Source: Acidobacteriota bacterium (GTDB lineage: Bacteria > Actinomycetota > Acidimicrobiia > Acidimicrobiales > Microtrichaceae). From it: a DNA stretch of 64,000 nucleotides. The position numbers and the translations under genes are program-made. The notes under the pieces are model-generated. The model saw only the letters and a program-made list of their open reading frames with translations, was not told the origin of the DNA and searched no databases. The first letter of the stretch is position 1. Every line of letters starts with the position of its first letter. Positions 52,513 to 61,369 of this stretch are shown piece by piece. The stretch covers positions 62,001-126,000 of the forward strand of contig QEUP01000017.1 in the NCBI GenBank assembly GCA_003577145.1, given 5' to 3'.

Positions 52513-52911
52513 TCAGCAGGAGTCGGGAAGGGCGTAGGCCTGCTGGAGGTGATTCCATCCGCAGCCGGGACAGACCTCCACGACGTAGCAGGTGAAGTCC
52601 CCGCGTCTTCCGGCGATGCGCGCCAGTTCGGCGGAGGAGGTGATGCAGCGCCCGTGGCGGGGAAGGCGGGGCCCGAAGACATAGCGGACCAGCCTGAGCT
52701 CACCGTCCTCACAGATCGGGCAATCCTCGTTGGCGGCTTCGGAGCACATCTCCGCCGCCCGGCGCAACTCAGGATGGGCGTCACAGACGTCGGTCCTGGC
52801 GAGCTCCCCGGCTCGGTACGCCTGGAGCACCCCTTGGCGGGCAAGGCGGTAGTCGATCCGCCCAGGCGGTCGACCCGGGACGTCGTCGGCAGCGGAAGGA
52901 ACAAACCCCAT
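52513..52911 (-). CDS. DUF5318 family protein
   Basis: 132 residues: RIDYRLARQGVLQAYRAG at the start, then cysteines VCDAHPELRRAAEMC, CPICEDGEL, CITSSAELA, and VCPGCGWNH at the end, giving a zinc-ribbon-type pattern. DUF5318 genes lie beside ponA1 in actinobacteria (Rv0049-Rv0050). Start ATG 52911 is the family start; upstream codons are repeat sequence. Role unknown. Confidence 0.8.
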   Translation of the reverse strand: MGFVPSAADDVPGRPPGRIDYRLARQGVLQAYRAGELARTDVCDAHPELRRAAEMCSEAANEDCPICEDGELRLVRYVFGPRLPRHGRCITSSAELARIAGRRGDFTCYVVEVCPGCGWNHLQQAYALPDSC

Positions 52912-53061
52912 GTGAATCTGGATCGTGCAACTAGGTCGCGCTATGTCGCTGCGCTCAGGGTAGCGAGCCGCCGCTCCCCCGTGCAGTGGTGGCGGGCTCC
53001 CTGCCGGCTGGGCCTTGCTGGCCCAACGCCTCCGCTCCGCGGGTCCGGTTCTCACTGGCTG

Positions 53062-53150
53062 TTGCTGCGCCGCAGGCTGGGCCGGCTGGGCGCCACCGCA
53101 GGTGGCGCGGGCTGCGCCATCGGGTTCTGGGGTGCCCGCTGCTGCGCCGC
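53062..53150. repeat. Hairpin repeat element, inverted copy of the 48.5-kb unit
   Basis: The segment carries the hairpin GCGCCACC/GGTGGCGC around GCA at 53090-53108, preceded by GCTGCGCCGCAGGCTGG and followed by GGGCTGCGCCATCGGGTTCT, the reverse complement of the sequence at 48530. Together the two elements bracket panB, the CRISPR-like unit, ponA and DUF5318. Confidence 0.8.
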
Positions 53151-53201
53151 AAAAAGGGGTGGGATGGCTGTGACCCATGCCACCCTTGTCCACCACTCCT
53201 G

Positions 53202-53260
53202 CTATATCGGTTCGATATATAGTGTCGATACAACTGGTGTTATCGCGCTTCGCTATATGA
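53202..53260 (+). promoter_or_regulatory. padR-ino1 promoter with PadR-like operators
   Basis: TATATCG (53203-53209) and CGATATA (53213-53219) form a perfect inverted repeat 3 nt apart. A second dyad, CGATA (53226-53230) with TATCG (53241-53245), follows. Candidate -10 boxes are TATAGT (53218-53223) and TATATG (53254-53259). Autoregulation by the PadR protein is likely. Confidence 0.6.
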
Positions 53261-53281
53261 GTTGTGATCGGAGGAGAGAGG

Positions 53282-53908
53282 TTGCTCGAGTTGACCGTGC
53301 TGGGGGTCCTGGCCGACCAGGAACTCCACGGCTACGAGCTCAAGAAGCGGCTCACCGAGCTGCTCGGCACCATGTCGAGCGTGTCGTTCGGCTCGTTGTA
53401 CCCGGCTCTCAACCGCCTCGAACGGACCGGTCAGGTCGCCGTCGTCGAGGCCGAGTCCGACACCTCGCCCATTCCGACGAGCGGCTCTCTCACCGGCGAG
53501 GTAGCCGCCTACCGGGCCCGCCGCGGCCGCACCGCACGAGGAAGGCGTGGCAAGAAGGTCTACTCGATCACACCGTCGGGACGAGCCCGCCTGCGAGACC
53601 TGCTGCTCGACCACACAGGTGATGACCGGTCCTTCTCCATCCGGGTCGCGTTCTGCCGGCACCTCAACCCGCAGGACCGCATCGACCTCTTCCAGCGGCG
53701 CCGGACCGAGGTTGCCGCTCAGCTCGCCGAGCGCAGCGCCAGTCGCAGTGACCGCCGCATCGACAAGTACCTCGGCCTGCTGCGCGAGCACCACGACGAG
53801 GCCCTCGAAAGAGACCTCGCCTGGCTCGACCGCCTCGTCTCCGAGGAGCGTCAGACCCAATCCGACGCCCAACCAGAACACGAGCCCTCCGGAGGTTCCC
53901 GAACATGA
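53282..53908 (+). CDS. PadR-family regulator
   Basis: 208 residues from TTG 53282, chosen for the GGAGGAG at about 53270-53276; GTG 53264 is possible. The winged helix contains [38 protein letters not shown] and [13 protein letters not shown], with an insertion of about 30 residues after the wing. The C-terminal helices mediate dimerisation. The ino1 ATG overlaps its stop (ATGA). The same pair occurs in mycobacteria (Rv0047c-Rv0046c), where the regulator is thought to control ino1. Confidence 0.88.
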   Translation: MLELTVLGVLADQELHGYELKKRLTELLGTMSSVSFGSLYPALNRLERTGQVAVVEAESDTSPIPTSGSLTGEVAAYRARRGRTARGRRGKKVYSITPSGRARLRDLLLDHTGDDRSFSIRVAFCRHLNPQDRIDLFQRRRTEVAAQLAERSASRSDRRIDKYLGLLREHHDEALERDLAWLDRLVSEERQTQSDAQPEHEPSGGSRT

Positions 53909-54981
53909 GCAAGATCCGTCTGGCCATCGCAGGTGTCGGCAACTGCGCCAGCTCCCTCGTCCAGGGACTCAGCTACTACCGTGACGCCGATCCCGACGAG
54001 GACGTACCCGGCCTGATGCACGTGAAGCTGGGCGATTACCACGTACGCGACATCGAGGTCGTCGCCGCCTTCGACGTGGACGCCGCCAAGGTGGGCCTCG
54101 ACGTGGGCAAGGCCATCTTCGCCGGTCCCAACAACACGGTCCGGTTCGCGAACGTGGGCGAGCTGGGCGTGAACGTCCAGCGGGGGCCGACCATGGACGG
54201 CTTCGGCAAGTACTACCGCGAGACCTGCGAGGAATCCCCCGCCGCGCCCGTCGATGTCGCGGGCGCGCTCGTCGACTCCGGTGCCGACGTGCTGGTGTCC
54301 TACCTTCCTGTCGGTTCCGAGCAGGCCCAGAAGCACTACGCCCAGGCATGCCTCGACTCCCGCGTCGCCTTCGTCAACGCGATCCCGGTGTTCATCGCCT
54401 CAGATCCCGCATGGGCCTCGAGGTTCGAGCAGGCCGGTGTTCCCATAGTCGGCGACGACATCAAGAGCCAGGTTGGCGCCACCATCGTGCACCGCCTGCT
54501 GGCCCGGCTCTTCGAGGACCGGGGCATGGTCCTCGATCGCACCTACCAGCTGAACGTCGGCGGGAACATGGACTTCAAGAACATGCTCGAACGTGAGCGA
54601 CTCGAGTCCAAGAAGGTGTCCAAGACCCAGGCGGTGACGAGCCAACTCGACAACGGCATCGCCGCGGAGGCGGTCCACATCGGGCCGAGCGACCACGTGG
54701 ACTGGCTCGACGACCGCAAGTGGGCCTACATCCGTCTCGAGGGTCGCAACTTCGGTGACGTACCCCTCAACGTCGAGCTCAAGCTGGAGGTCTGGGACTC
54801 GCCGAACTCCGCCGGGGTCATCATCGACGCGCTGCGCTGCGCCAAGATCGCCGGCGACCGCGGCATGGGCGGACCTCTGATCGGGCCTTCGGCGTACTTC
54901 ATGAAGAGCCCGCCCATCCAGTACCGCGACGAGGACGCTCGCGTGATGGTCGAGGAGTTCGCCGCCGGCACCGTCACCTGA
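53905..54981 (+). CDS. ino1: Myo-inositol-1-phosphate synthase
   Basis: 358 residues. It converts glucose 6-phosphate to inositol 1-phosphate with NAD+, needed for phosphatidylinositol and mycothiol. NAD-binding [12 protein letters not shown]; further motifs [12 protein letters not shown], then [24 protein letters not shown] and GGNMDFKNM. It is translated with padR through a 4-nt overlap. Mycothiol is an actinobacterial trait, consistent with the organism. Confidence 0.95.
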   Translation: MSKIRLAIAGVGNCASSLVQGLSYYRDADPDEDVPGLMHVKLGDYHVRDIEVVAAFDVDAAKVGLDVGKAIFAGPNNTVRFANVGELGVNVQRGPTMDGFGKYYRETCEESPAAPVDVAGALVDSGADVLVSYLPVGSEQAQKHYAQACLDSRVAFVNAIPVFIASDPAWASRFEQAGVPIVGDDIKSQVGATIVHRLLARLFEDRGMVLDRTYQLNVGGNMDFKNMLERERLESKKVSKTQAVTSQLDNGIAAEAVHIGPSDHVDWLDDRKWAYIRLEGRNFGDVPLNVELKLEVWDSPNSAGVIIDALRCAKIAGDRGMGGPLIGPSAYFMKSPPIQYRDEDARVMVEEFAAGTVT

Positions 54982-55064
54982 CGATCCGACCAGGCCGACC
55001 ATCCCGGCGCGGAGTCGGCCGGTGGTACAAAATCGGGGGAGTTCACACCCGGGCGTGAGGTCCG

Positions 55065-55868
55065 ATGCCAGATCAGCCACCGACAACTCCCCGTCACCCA
55101 TCAGCTGGGAACCTCAGCGAGAGGCCTGCCATAGTCCGCGACGGAGACCCGCTGCCGACCCTGCCCCCGGCGAGCTTCCCGATCGGCACCGAAACGGGAT
55201 ACGAGCTGGTCGGGTTCGGGCCCGACATAGACAACGAGGAGATCGATCGACTACTCGGTCACCTCGAAGGCAAGCGGGTACTCGAGCTGGGCTGCGGTTC
55301 GGGCGCTGCATCAATCGCCCTCGCCCGGCGCGGAGCCAAGGTCATAGCAGTGGACAACTCCGTCGACCGTCTCCACCAAGCGCGCCTCGCCGCCGACCGC
55401 GAGGAGGTCAAGCTCGAGCTTCACCAGAGCGACCTGGCCGAGTTGGCCTTCGTCCGGGCCGATGCCTTCGATGCAGCGATCTCCATCTACGCCCTCGCTG
55501 GAGTCCTCGACCTGGGAAGGGTCTTCCGCCAGGTGCATCGTGTGCTCAAACCCGAGGCGCCGCTGCTGCTGTCGCTCCCCCACCCGGTCATGGCGCTGGT
55601 CGAACCCGACAGCGACGACCCGCTGGCGATAACCCGCTCCTACTTCGACCAGTCGCCTGTCAGCTGGCAGGCCGGTGCCGCCGAGGGCGTCGATCACTGC
55701 CATTCGGTCAGCGAGGTCTTCACCGCACTCACCCGAGCGAACTTCCGCGTCGACACCGTCCTCGAGCCTGCGCCGTTGCCCAGCGATCGCCGGTCGAGCC
55801 ATTGGTCAGACGCCATGCTCTGGCTACCGGCTACTCTCGTCGTCAGGGCCCGCAAGATGGGCATCTGA
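55065..55868 (+). CDS. Class I SAM-dependent methyltransferase
   Basis: 267 residues. Motif I VLELGCGSGAASIALARRGAKVIAVDNS, an acidic D/N pair for SAM ribose, and motif LKPEAPLLLSLPHPV. The family is broad, including ubiquinone/UbiE-like enzymes. It stands alone after ino1. The N-terminal 40 residues are polar and may be a disordered extension. Convergent with pcnA. Confidence 0.82.
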   Translation: MPDQPPTTPRHPSAGNLSERPAIVRDGDPLPTLPPASFPIGTETGYELVGFGPDIDNEEIDRLLGHLEGKRVLELGCGSGAASIALARRGAKVIAVDNSVDRLHQARLAADREEVKLELHQSDLAELAFVRADAFDAAISIYALAGVLDLGRVFRQVHRVLKPEAPLLLSLPHPVMALVEPDSDDPLAITRSYFDQSPVSWQAGAAEGVDHCHSVSEVFTALTRANFRVDTVLEPAPLPSDRRSSHWSDAMLWLPATLVVRARKMGI

Positions 55869-55919
55869 GCCCGGATCGGCCGGACGAACCCGCCGCGGAC
55901 CGCCGGCCCCCCAACCCGC

Positions 55920-57308
55920 TCAGCGACCCGCCCGCCGCTGCGCCCACCACTCATCGAGACGGCGCACCGCCTCCTCTCTACCCAGTGGCCCTTCGTCGAG
56001 GCGCAGTTCGAGCAGGTGACCCAACGCCTCGCCCACCAGGGGCCCGGGCTCGATTCCGAGGTGCTCCATGACCTCGCGGCCGTCGAGGTCGGGCCGGATC
56101 CGGGCCAGCTCCTCCTGCTCGCGCAGCTCGGCTATCCGTGCCTCGAGCTCGTCCATCCGCCGTGCCAGGACCTCGGCCCTCCTGCGATTGCGGGTCGTGC
56201 AGTCCGAGCGCGTCAGATCGATCAGGTCCTCGAGCAGGGGACCTGCGTCCCGGACGTAGCGTCGCACCGCGCTATCGGTCCATCCCATCCGGTAGGTGTG
56301 GAACCGCAGGTGCAGGTAGACGAGCCGGGACACCGACTCGACGTCCTCCTTGCTGTACTTGAGCGCTCTCATCCGGTCCCGGGTCATCCTCGCCCCGACA
56401 ACCTCGTGATGATGGAAGCTCACGCCATGGCGTCCGATCGCCCGCGTCTTGGGCTTTCCGATGTCGTGGAACAGGGCAGCCAGTCGCAGCAGGCGACGGG
56501 GCTCGCACTTGCTCACCACCGCGACCGTATGGGTGAGCACATCCTTGTGGCGATGAATCGGGTCCTGCTCGAGTCGCATGACCGAGAGCTCGGGCAGGAA
56601 CTCATCGGACAGTCCCGTGTCGTAGAGGAACCAGAGGCCAGGGCTCGGATCGTCCACGACGATGAGCTTGTCGAGTTCGTCACGGATTCGTTCGGCGGAG
56701 ACGATGTCGAGACGAGCATGCATCCGCTCCACGGCCTGCCGGAGGTTCGCGTCGGGCACGAGGTCGTAGTCGGCGATGAACCTGGCGGCGCGCATCATGC
56801 GCAACGGGTCCTCGTCGAAGGATTCCTCCGGCGACAACGGCGTGCGCAACCGTCTCGCCGCGAGATCGTCGAGTCCGTCGAAGGGGTCGATGAGCTCGGG
56901 GGCTCCGGCCGTCACCTCGAGCGCCATGGCGTTCACCGTGAAGTCGCGCCTCGAGAGGTCGGCCTCGATCTCGGAGCTGAACTCCACAACGGGCTTGCGC
57001 GATTCCGGTCGGTAGACGTCGGCCCGGTGGGTGGTGATCTCGTAACGGCGGGTGCCCTTGCTGCAGCCGATCGTCCCGAAGCGCTCACCTTGGGTCCAGA
57101 GAGCATCCACCCAGGGCCCGATGATGCCCTTGACCTCCTCAGGCAGCGCGTCGGTCGTGAGATCGATGTCGGGGTGATGCGACGCCCGGTTCTCCAACAG
57201 GTCGCGGACGATGCCGCCGACCAGGTACAGGCGCTTCCCCGCACGGCCGAACTTCTCCGCCAAGGGCCGGGTCTCGTCGAGTACCGGCTGGACTCGCTCC
57301 GGGATCAC
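55920..57308 (-). CDS. pcnA: CCA tRNA nucleotidyltransferase
   Basis: 462 residues. It adds or repairs the CCA 3' end of tRNAs, essential here because tRNA-Pro has no encoded CCA. The polymerase head has LVGGIVRDLL and the DxD PDIDLTTDA; RRDFTVNAMA and DPLRMMRAARFIADY follow; the C-terminal half holds an HD domain, LFHDIGKPKT. It matches Rv3907c/pcnA of the origin-proximal block. Minus strand, alone in its transcript. Confidence 0.93.
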   Translation of the reverse strand: MIPERVQPVLDETRPLAEKFGRAGKRLYLVGGIVRDLLENRASHHPDIDLTTDALPEEVKGIIGPWVDALWTQGERFGTIGCSKGTRRYEITTHRADVYRPESRKPVVEFSSEIEADLSRRDFTVNAMALEVTAGAPELIDPFDGLDDLAARRLRTPLSPEESFDEDPLRMMRAARFIADYDLVPDANLRQAVERMHARLDIVSAERIRDELDKLIVVDDPSPGLWFLYDTGLSDEFLPELSVMRLEQDPIHRHKDVLTHTVAVVSKCEPRRLLRLAALFHDIGKPKTRAIGRHGVSFHHHEVVGARMTRDRMRALKYSKEDVESVSRLVYLHLRFHTYRMGWTDSAVRRYVRDAGPLLEDLIDLTRSDCTTRNRRRAEVLARRMDELEARIAELREQEELARIRPDLDGREVMEHLGIEPGPLVGEALGHLLELRLDEGPLGREEAVRRLDEWWAQRRAGR

Positions 57309-57379
57309 ACGGCCTCACCGTACCCGGCCATCAGGTCTGTCACCCCCGTCTCGGTTCCGACCGCTTTGCTCGGCACTGT

Positions 57380-58396
57380 TCACCTGTCTCCCACGAGACG
57401 GTGACGCAAGCCCTTGACGACCGGGATGATCTCCTCTCCCGGTCCCCCCGCGGAGGGCTGCTCCGGATGAAGCCGCTCGCCTTCCAGCGCCGCCAGCGTG
57501 GCGGCGGTGCAATCGGTGATGGCCTGCAGGTCATAGCCACCTTCGAGAAACAGGACTCGTCGTCCTGGCGGCGCGAACGACAACAGGTCCGCGGCGATGT
57601 CGCCGTAGTCGCCCGAGGTGAGCCCGAGGTGGGTGAGCGGATCGCTGCGGTGGGCGTCGAAGCCCAGCGACACCAGCATCCAGGTGGGCTCGAACTCCTC
57701 GACCACCGGCGCCACTACCTCTTCGATGGACTGCCGGTAGTGATCCCCGGTCGCCCCCGCCGGAAGCGGGAGGTTGACGGTGGTGCCAAGTCCGGAACCC
57801 TCACCCACCTCGTGTGCGGCGCCGGTTCCCGGGTACAGCGGGAACTGGTGCCAGGACACGAAGAGCACGCGTGGGTCCTGGTAGAAGATGTCCTGCGTCC
57901 CGTTGCCGTGATGTGCGTCGTAGTCGAAGACCACCACCCGCTCACCAGAGCCGACCAACGAGGTGGCGGCGACCGCCACGTTGTTCAGGAGGCAGAATCC
58001 CATGGCCCGCGCCGGTTCGGCATGGTGTCCGGGAGGCCGGACGGCACAGAAGGCCGCGTCACCGTTCCCGCGGCGCAACTGCCTCACGGCATCGAGACCT
58101 GAGCCCGCAGCCATTGCAGCTGCCTGCCATGACGCGGGCCCGGCCACCGTGTCGGCATCCAGACGGCCGCCCCCCTCTTCGCAGAAGCGACGCAGTGAGA
58201 CAAGGTACTCGCTGGTGTGGACCGCTTCGAGGGCCTCGCTGGGTGCCTCTGGGGGAGTCAGGTGGACGACCGCGTCGACCACACCGCTGGCTTCCTCACC
58301 GGCCTGAACTGCCAACAGCCGTTCGGGCCGCTCGGGATGGCCGAGCCCCGCGTCGTGATGGCCGAAAGCCGCGTCGGTGTAGACGAGAATGGTCAT
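57380..58396 (-). CDS. Histone-deacetylase-family deacetylase (acetoin-utilisation type)
   Basis: 338 residues with the arginase-deacetylase fold. Zinc ligands and catalytic histidines: RPPGHHAEPARAMGFCL, FDYDAHHGNGTQDIFY and SLGFDAHRSDPLT; the final Gly-Gly motif FLEGGYD. Substrates in bacteria may be acetylpolyamines or acetyl-lysine of enzymes such as acetyl-CoA synthetase. ATG 58396. It is upstream of, and same strand as, pcnA, but with a 71-nt gap. Confidence 0.88.
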   Translation of the reverse strand: MTILVYTDAAFGHHDAGLGHPERPERLLAVQAGEEASGVVDAVVHLTPPEAPSEALEAVHTSEYLVSLRRFCEEGGGRLDADTVAGPASWQAAAMAAGSGLDAVRQLRRGNGDAAFCAVRPPGHHAEPARAMGFCLLNNVAVAATSLVGSGERVVVFDYDAHHGNGTQDIFYQDPRVLFVSWHQFPLYPGTGAAHEVGEGSGLGTTVNLPLPAGATGDHYRQSIEEVVAPVVEEFEPTWMLVSLGFDAHRSDPLTHLGLTSGDYGDIAADLLSFAPPGRRVLFLEGGYDLQAITDCTAATLAALEGERLHPEQPSAGGPGEEIIPVVKGLRHRLVGDR

Positions 58397-58602
58397 CGGA
58401 GCCGCAGCGTACCGAACGGTACTGGAACCGCACCCGCCCTATTCTCGACAAGCGTCATGGCTGAATCCTCGATCGACCCTCCCTCCCGGTGCCCTGGCGC
58501 TCCCTCGCTCGAGCATCGGGTGGGTCTCGACAGATCCCCCTGCGCCCGGAGCCGGCCGGCAGCTCAGCGACAGCCCGGCAGCGCACAGGTGAGCTCCACG
58601 TC

Positions 58603-59319
58603 ATGAGGCGACGAAGCACCGTGGCATGGGGTCGTGACCGGTTCCGGGTCGGGCCCTGGCACGGCGAGGCACACGTCGCCTACATCTCGCTTCAACCCGA
58701 GTCGCCTCCGCCCTCGGTGGACGGGGTGCGTACGTGCATGGACCACCTCGTGGAGAGGGGATACACCTCGGCGCTCACCTCGGCGCTCAACGACACCGAG
58801 CAACCGGCATTCGTCCGAGCGGGCTTCGTCCCCCACGAAGCGCTCTACGTGCTGGCCCACGACCTGCACGACGTGCCCGGCGAGATCACCCACCGGCTCC
58901 GGCGGGCCCGACGTTCGGAGAGGCACGAGGTCATCTCCCTCGACAACATGGCCTTCGACCACTTCTGGCGGCTCGATCAGGTGGGGCTCGACGAGGCGCT
59001 GGCTGCCACCCCTGTAGCCCGGTTCCGTGTCGCGGTGGACGAAGCGGTGGCGGGCTATGCGATCACCGGCCGGGCAGGCATCAACGGATACGTGCAGCGA
59101 CTGGCTGTGCACCCGGCTCATCAGCGCGTGGGGATCGGCCGGGCGCTGGTCGTCGACGCCCTCGACTGGCTGCGCCGGCGCGGTGCACGTCTCGCACTGG
59201 TCAACACACAGAAGACCAACGCCGCCGCCCTGGGGCTCTACGAGCGGCTGGGCTTCGTCCGTCAGCCTTCTGAGCTCACGGTGTTCACCGTGGACCTCGC
59301 ACCGGGCGGTGTCACGTGA
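58603..59319 (+). CDS. GNAT-family N-acetyltransferase
   Basis: 238 residues. The acetyl-CoA motif is in VHPAHQRVGIGRALV (Q/RxxGxG/A), followed by LGLYERLGFVRQ. The first 100 residues may be a second, degenerate GNAT half. The ATG at 58603 is followed at the 3' end by a GTGA overlap with the DUF6049 gene, so both are in one operon with the kinase. In mycobacteria a GNAT/NUDIX gene sits near this locus. Confidence 0.83.
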   Translation: MRRRSTVAWGRDRFRVGPWHGEAHVAYISLQPESPPPSVDGVRTCMDHLVERGYTSALTSALNDTEQPAFVRAGFVPHEALYVLAHDLHDVPGEITHRLRRARRSERHEVISLDNMAFDHFWRLDQVGLDEALAATPVARFRVAVDEAVAGYAITGRAGINGYVQRLAVHPAHQRVGIGRALVVDALDWLRRRGARLALVNTQKTNAAALGLYERLGFVRQPSELTVFTVDLAPGGVT

Positions 59320-61358
59320 GCCGCCTCGCCCCGGCGCTCCTGATCGCCTTGTTGCTCACGACGACCCTGTCGGCCCAGCCGTCGGACGCCGACTCGACCG
59401 CAGGTGCCCAAGAGCCCACGGATCACCCTCTGGAGTTGGTCGAGCTGACTCCCTGGGTCGAACCGGATGGCGAGTTCGTCGCTCGCTTCAGCTTGAGCCG
59501 ACCGATACCTCTGGACGCGGAGGTCACCTACTCCATTCGGTCCCCGGTGAACGAGTCCGACCAATCCGGCCGGACCCAGTTCCTTGCCGGGCTGTCCGGC
59601 GAGGATGCCGGTCCGGCGCTGCACAACCCGGTCACCAGGCCTGCCTTGCAGTTGCTCGAGGGCCCCGCCGAGTTGGTCCTGCGCATACCTGTGAGCAGCA
59701 CCGGCGACGCCGGGCGAACGTACATCCCCAATGCCGGGGTCCATCCCGTGGTCATCGAGGTGACGGCCGGCGACGAGCTCATCGATGAACAGGTCGTCCA
59801 TCTGGTGCGACTCCCGGAGGACGTGACCGACCCGCTGCGTATCGCCTTCCTCTTCTCGGTCGGTGCCCCTGTCGCGCTCCAGCCGGACGGAAGCGTGCGA
59901 CTCGACGCCGCCTCACGCGAGCAGATCGCGGCGGTCGTGGACCTGCTCGGTCAGGCATCCGGCACCGAGCTCTCGGTACGCGTGACCCCGGAGACGGTAA
60001 CCGCCCTGACCGCGACGGCTGATCCGGGCGATGCGGACCTGCTGGAGGACCTGGCGGCGGTCACCTCGGCGAGGGAGGTGCTCCAGCAGCCCTACACCGA
60101 GTTGGATATCGGCGCATGGTCCGAGCCGGCTCTCAGTGAGGAGTTGGAACTTCGCTTTCAAGCCGGCGACGCGGCGCTTGTTGATCTCCTTGGTGCCGTC
60201 GCCACTCGGTCCACGTGGCAGCCGGACTCGACCCTTACCACCGGGTCGACCAGTGTGCTCGAGGGCTATGGCGTAACGAACTTCGTCATCCGCGACGACT
60301 TCGTCTCCCCCGACGACGACGCCGAGACCGGTGAGCCGTTCCTTCTCGCAGCCGACGGCACCACCCCTGTGGGTCTCGCGACGGACCAGCTTCTCCAGGC
60401 ACAGCTGAGCACCGGTGTGGCCGAACCCATCGCCTCCGCCTACCGGTTCCTCGCCCATCTCGCGGTGATCTACTTCGAAGACCCCGACGCTGCTCGCGGG
60501 CTGGTCATAGCTCCCGAATCGATCGACAACCTCGTCTTCTACCAGACCATCCTCGACGGGCTCGAAAGCGGGACCATCGTGTCCTCCGCGACAACCGGGG
60601 AGTTGTTCGAGGAGGTACCTGTCGGTGACACCGACCAGGCCCCCATCATCCGCCAGCTCACCGGCAGCGAGTCAGAGCCGCTGGGTGACTACCCGAGTGA
60701 GCTCAGCCGAGCCCGGGGGATGCTCGTCGGCTACAGCTCGATGGTCGCCGACACGACTTCGCGAGCCGACTTCCTGGCGGAGCTCCTGTTGGTGAGCGGT
60801 GCCCGCACGCTCACTGCATCCGAGCGCCAGCGGTACCTCGACACCGTGACATCCACGATCGAAGGGGACCTCTCACAGATAAGAGCGCCACGACAGCGGA
60901 CCATCACCCTCGCCGCGCGCGAAGCGGTACTGCCGCTCAGCCTAGAGAACCGGCTGGAGTTCCCTGTCGAGGTATCCCTCGAGATGGACAGCGACCAGCT
61001 CGAGTTCCCCGACGGCGATGTCATGACCGTCCTCCTCCAACCCGGCGACAACCGGCTCTCCCTGAAGGTGACCACACGGACCTCGGGAGAGTTCCCACTC
61101 GTGATCGAGGTGACGAGTCCGGACGGGTCACTACCCGTGACCCTGATCGACCTCGACATCCGCTCCACCGCCGTCTCGGGGGTGGGTCTGGTGATCTCGA
61201 TCGGGGCCCTGCTGTTCCTGCTGGGCTGGTGGGCGACGAACTTCCGCCGCACGCGACGGGACCGCCGACTCGTGACCCCCGAAGACCCCGTAACGCCCAC
61301 CACCCCGGAGCCGTCGAGCGCCGGCGGGCGAACGAGCCACGGAACCGGCGACCGGTAG
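59316..61358 (+). CDS. DUF6049 membrane-anchored exported protein
   Basis: 680 residues: an N-terminal signal (LAPALLIALLLTTTLSAQ), an extracytoplasmic region of about 600 residues with beta-rich segments, and a C-terminal transmembrane helix (about 622-645, GLVISIGALLFLLGWWATNF) with a short basic tail. It is the counterpart of Rv3909, next to the MurJ/kinase gene Rv3910. Predicted role in the cell envelope, unknown in detail. GTG 59316 overlaps the GNAT stop. Confidence 0.78.
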   Translation: MSRLAPALLIALLLTTTLSAQPSDADSTAGAQEPTDHPLELVELTPWVEPDGEFVARFSLSRPIPLDAEVTYSIRSPVNESDQSGRTQFLAGLSGEDAGPALHNPVTRPALQLLEGPAELVLRIPVSSTGDAGRTYIPNAGVHPVVIEVTAGDELIDEQVVHLVRLPEDVTDPLRIAFLFSVGAPVALQPDGSVRLDAASREQIAAVVDLLGQASGTELSVRVTPETVTALTATADPGDADLLEDLAAVTSAREVLQQPYTELDIGAWSEPALSEELELRFQAGDAALVDLLGAVATRSTWQPDSTLTTGSTSVLEGYGVTNFVIRDDFVSPDDDAETGEPFLLAADGTTPVGLATDQLLQAQLSTGVAEPIASAYRFLAHLAVIYFEDPDAARGLVIAPESIDNLVFYQTILDGLESGTIVSSATTGELFEEVPVGDTDQAPIIRQLTGSESEPLGDYPSELSRARGMLVGYSSMVADTTSRADFLAELLLVSGARTLTASERQRYLDTVTSTIEGDLSQIRAPRQRTITLAAREAVLPLSLENRLEFPVEVSLEMDSDQLEFPDGDVMTVLLQPGDNRLSLKVTTRTSGEFPLVIEVTSPDGSLPVTLIDLDIRSTAVSGVGLVISIGALLFLLGWWATNFRRTRRDRRLVTPEDPVTPTTPEPSSAGGRTSHGTGDR

Positions 61359-61369
61359 ATTGGTGCTAC

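Noticed and set aside
58457-58606. 49-codon frame ending ATGA on the GNAT start
   Set aside because: The overlap is attractive but the peptide is Ser/Arg/Pro-rich without motifs and sits in an otherwise unremarkable leader. Not enough support.
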